From JAWLCQ01 sp041687095 (lineage in GTDB: Bacteria > Planctomycetota > Phycisphaerae > SM23-33): a stretch of 13,878 nt of DNA. Below the pieces are notes generated by a model. It was not told the origin of the DNA, did not search any database, and saw only the letters and a program-made list of their open reading frames with translations. A program made the position numbers and the translations under genes. The stretch is taken from positions 1-13,878 of the forward strand of contig JAWLCQ010000133.1 in the NCBI GenBank assembly GCA_041687095.1, read 5' to 3'. This document shows, in pieces, positions 13,302-13,878 of this stretch. Position 1 is the stretch's first letter; each line of letters starts with the position of its first letter.

Positions 13302-13878
13302 TCACCCATCGTACTTCTTGTACCGCACGCCCTCCAGGAACGCCCGCAGCTCGTGCGCCCGTGCGATCGCCCGCTCCAGTTCCACGCGGACGCGGGTGTG
13401 TGGGTACTGGCGCCAGTCCGAGCACAGCCCATGCCTCACGCTCTGCGTGAGCACGTACCGATACGTCCGCCTCCCCTGGACCTCGTCGCGGATGCACCCG
13501 TCGTAGTAGTCCTGGTGGCCCTTGTCCACCCAGAAGGGCACGCGGCGGACGGGGAGCAGGTCGTTCACGAGCTTTGCGACGGATCCGTGGATTCGCTGCA
13601 TCATCCGCCCCAGCTTCTCTCCGTGCCGGCAGTAGCCCAGGCAGTGGTAGTGCGTTCCCAGCAGCGAGGTGACCCAGGGGGTGAACCCTGCCTCCGCGGT
13701 ATAGTGTTCGAAGCGGTCCCAGAAGACCCCCTTGGCGTCCTCCGACGCGAAGGCGGGGTAGCGGGTGCGGCAGCGGGCGGTGAGGAAGTAGACCTGGTTG
13801 TCGACGTACCAGTGCTCGAATCGGTGGCGGTTTCCGTAGATCTTGCGGGGGGTTGCGGAGGCGCGGAGGATTCGCTTG
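13302..13878 (-). CDS. REP-associated tyrosine transposase (Y1/HUH, RAYT-like), 5' end beyond window
   Basis: The frame is open from the stop at 13302 to the right window edge, giving 191 visible residues; the start lies outside. Residues upstream of the internal Met at 13604 are clearly part of the protein. Y1-transposase features in order: an N-terminal WYVDNQVYFLTAR strand, FWDRFEHY, the metal-binding HUH motif as THYHCLGY, a helix GRMMQRIHGSVAKLVN, RVPFWVDKGHQDYYDGCIRD, and the catalytic-Tyr helix RTYRYVLTQSVRHGL followed by DWRQYPHTRV. Characterised RAYTs are single-copy domesticated enzymes that cut and join REP hairpins and lack the inverted repeats of true insertion sequences. No IS end is visible downstream (13142-13301), only two hairpins. 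The catalytic residues are intact in the visible part, so it is probably functional. Confidence 0.85.
   Translation of the reverse strand, partial: KRILRASATPRKIYGNRHRFEHWYVDNQVYFLTARCRTRYPAFASEDAKGVFWDRFEHYTAEAGFTPWVTSLLGTHYHCLGYCRHGEKLGRMMQRIHGSVAKLVNDLLPVRRVPFWVDKGHQDYYDGCIRDEVQGRRTYRYVLTQSVRHGLCSDWRQYPHTRVRVELERAIARAHELRAFLEGVRYKKYDG

Noticed and set aside
13302..13604. Complete 100-residue protein starting at the Met at 13604
   Set aside because: The frame stays open to the window edge and the upstream residues contain the HUH motif and N-terminal strand of a Y1 transposase, so the Met is internal.

Overview
The window reads as a chromosomal segment of a very GC-rich bacterium with a Gram-negative envelope, most likely a planctomycete (Phycisphaerae-like). 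This is inference from three things. The first secreted protein has a Ser/Thr-Pro-Gln linker of a kind common there. A Kdo transferase implies lipid A/LPS. The intergenic regions carry several families of palindromic repeats together with a REP-associated (RAYT-type) tyrosine transposase. No rRNA, tRNA, CRISPR or phage genes were seen.

Layout, left to right. (1) A leftward gene for a secreted TPR protein with a gluzincin HEXXH metallopeptidase core (7-3006). (2) A 529-base divergent gap holding a long imperfect palindrome (3232-3444) and promoters for both sides. (3) A rightward, translationally coupled pair: a ThiF/MoeB/HesA-type adenylyltransferase and a PHP-domain phosphoesterase of the RNase AM/YciV group. 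(4) lexA, leftward and ending 6 bases from the PHP gene. It is preceded and overlapped by an unrecognised ORF with coding-like codon use. Both lie behind a promoter flanked by two near-identical 18-base repeats that could be LexA operators. (5) Three leftward metabolic and envelope genes: proB (proline synthesis), waaA (Kdo transfer to lipid A) and a divergent uronate isomerase. The gaps between them are filled with hairpins and 7-base tandem repeats. (6) Two rightward paralogous four-helix membrane proteins of unknown function, separated by a 438-base stretch holding a three-copy REP-like family. (7) A leftward RAYT-type transposase that runs off the right edge.

How the genes relate. Apart from the ThiF-PHP pair and the ORF-lexA pair, the genes look like independent housekeeping functions rather than one pathway. 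What unites the window is the intergenic sequence: at least five kinds of palindromic or heptameric repeat, plus a transposase of the class known to mobilise such repeats. The observations most worth following are the lexA upstream region, the repeat-RAYT relationship and the paralogous membrane-protein pair. I did not find a clear new multi-gene defence or metabolic system.
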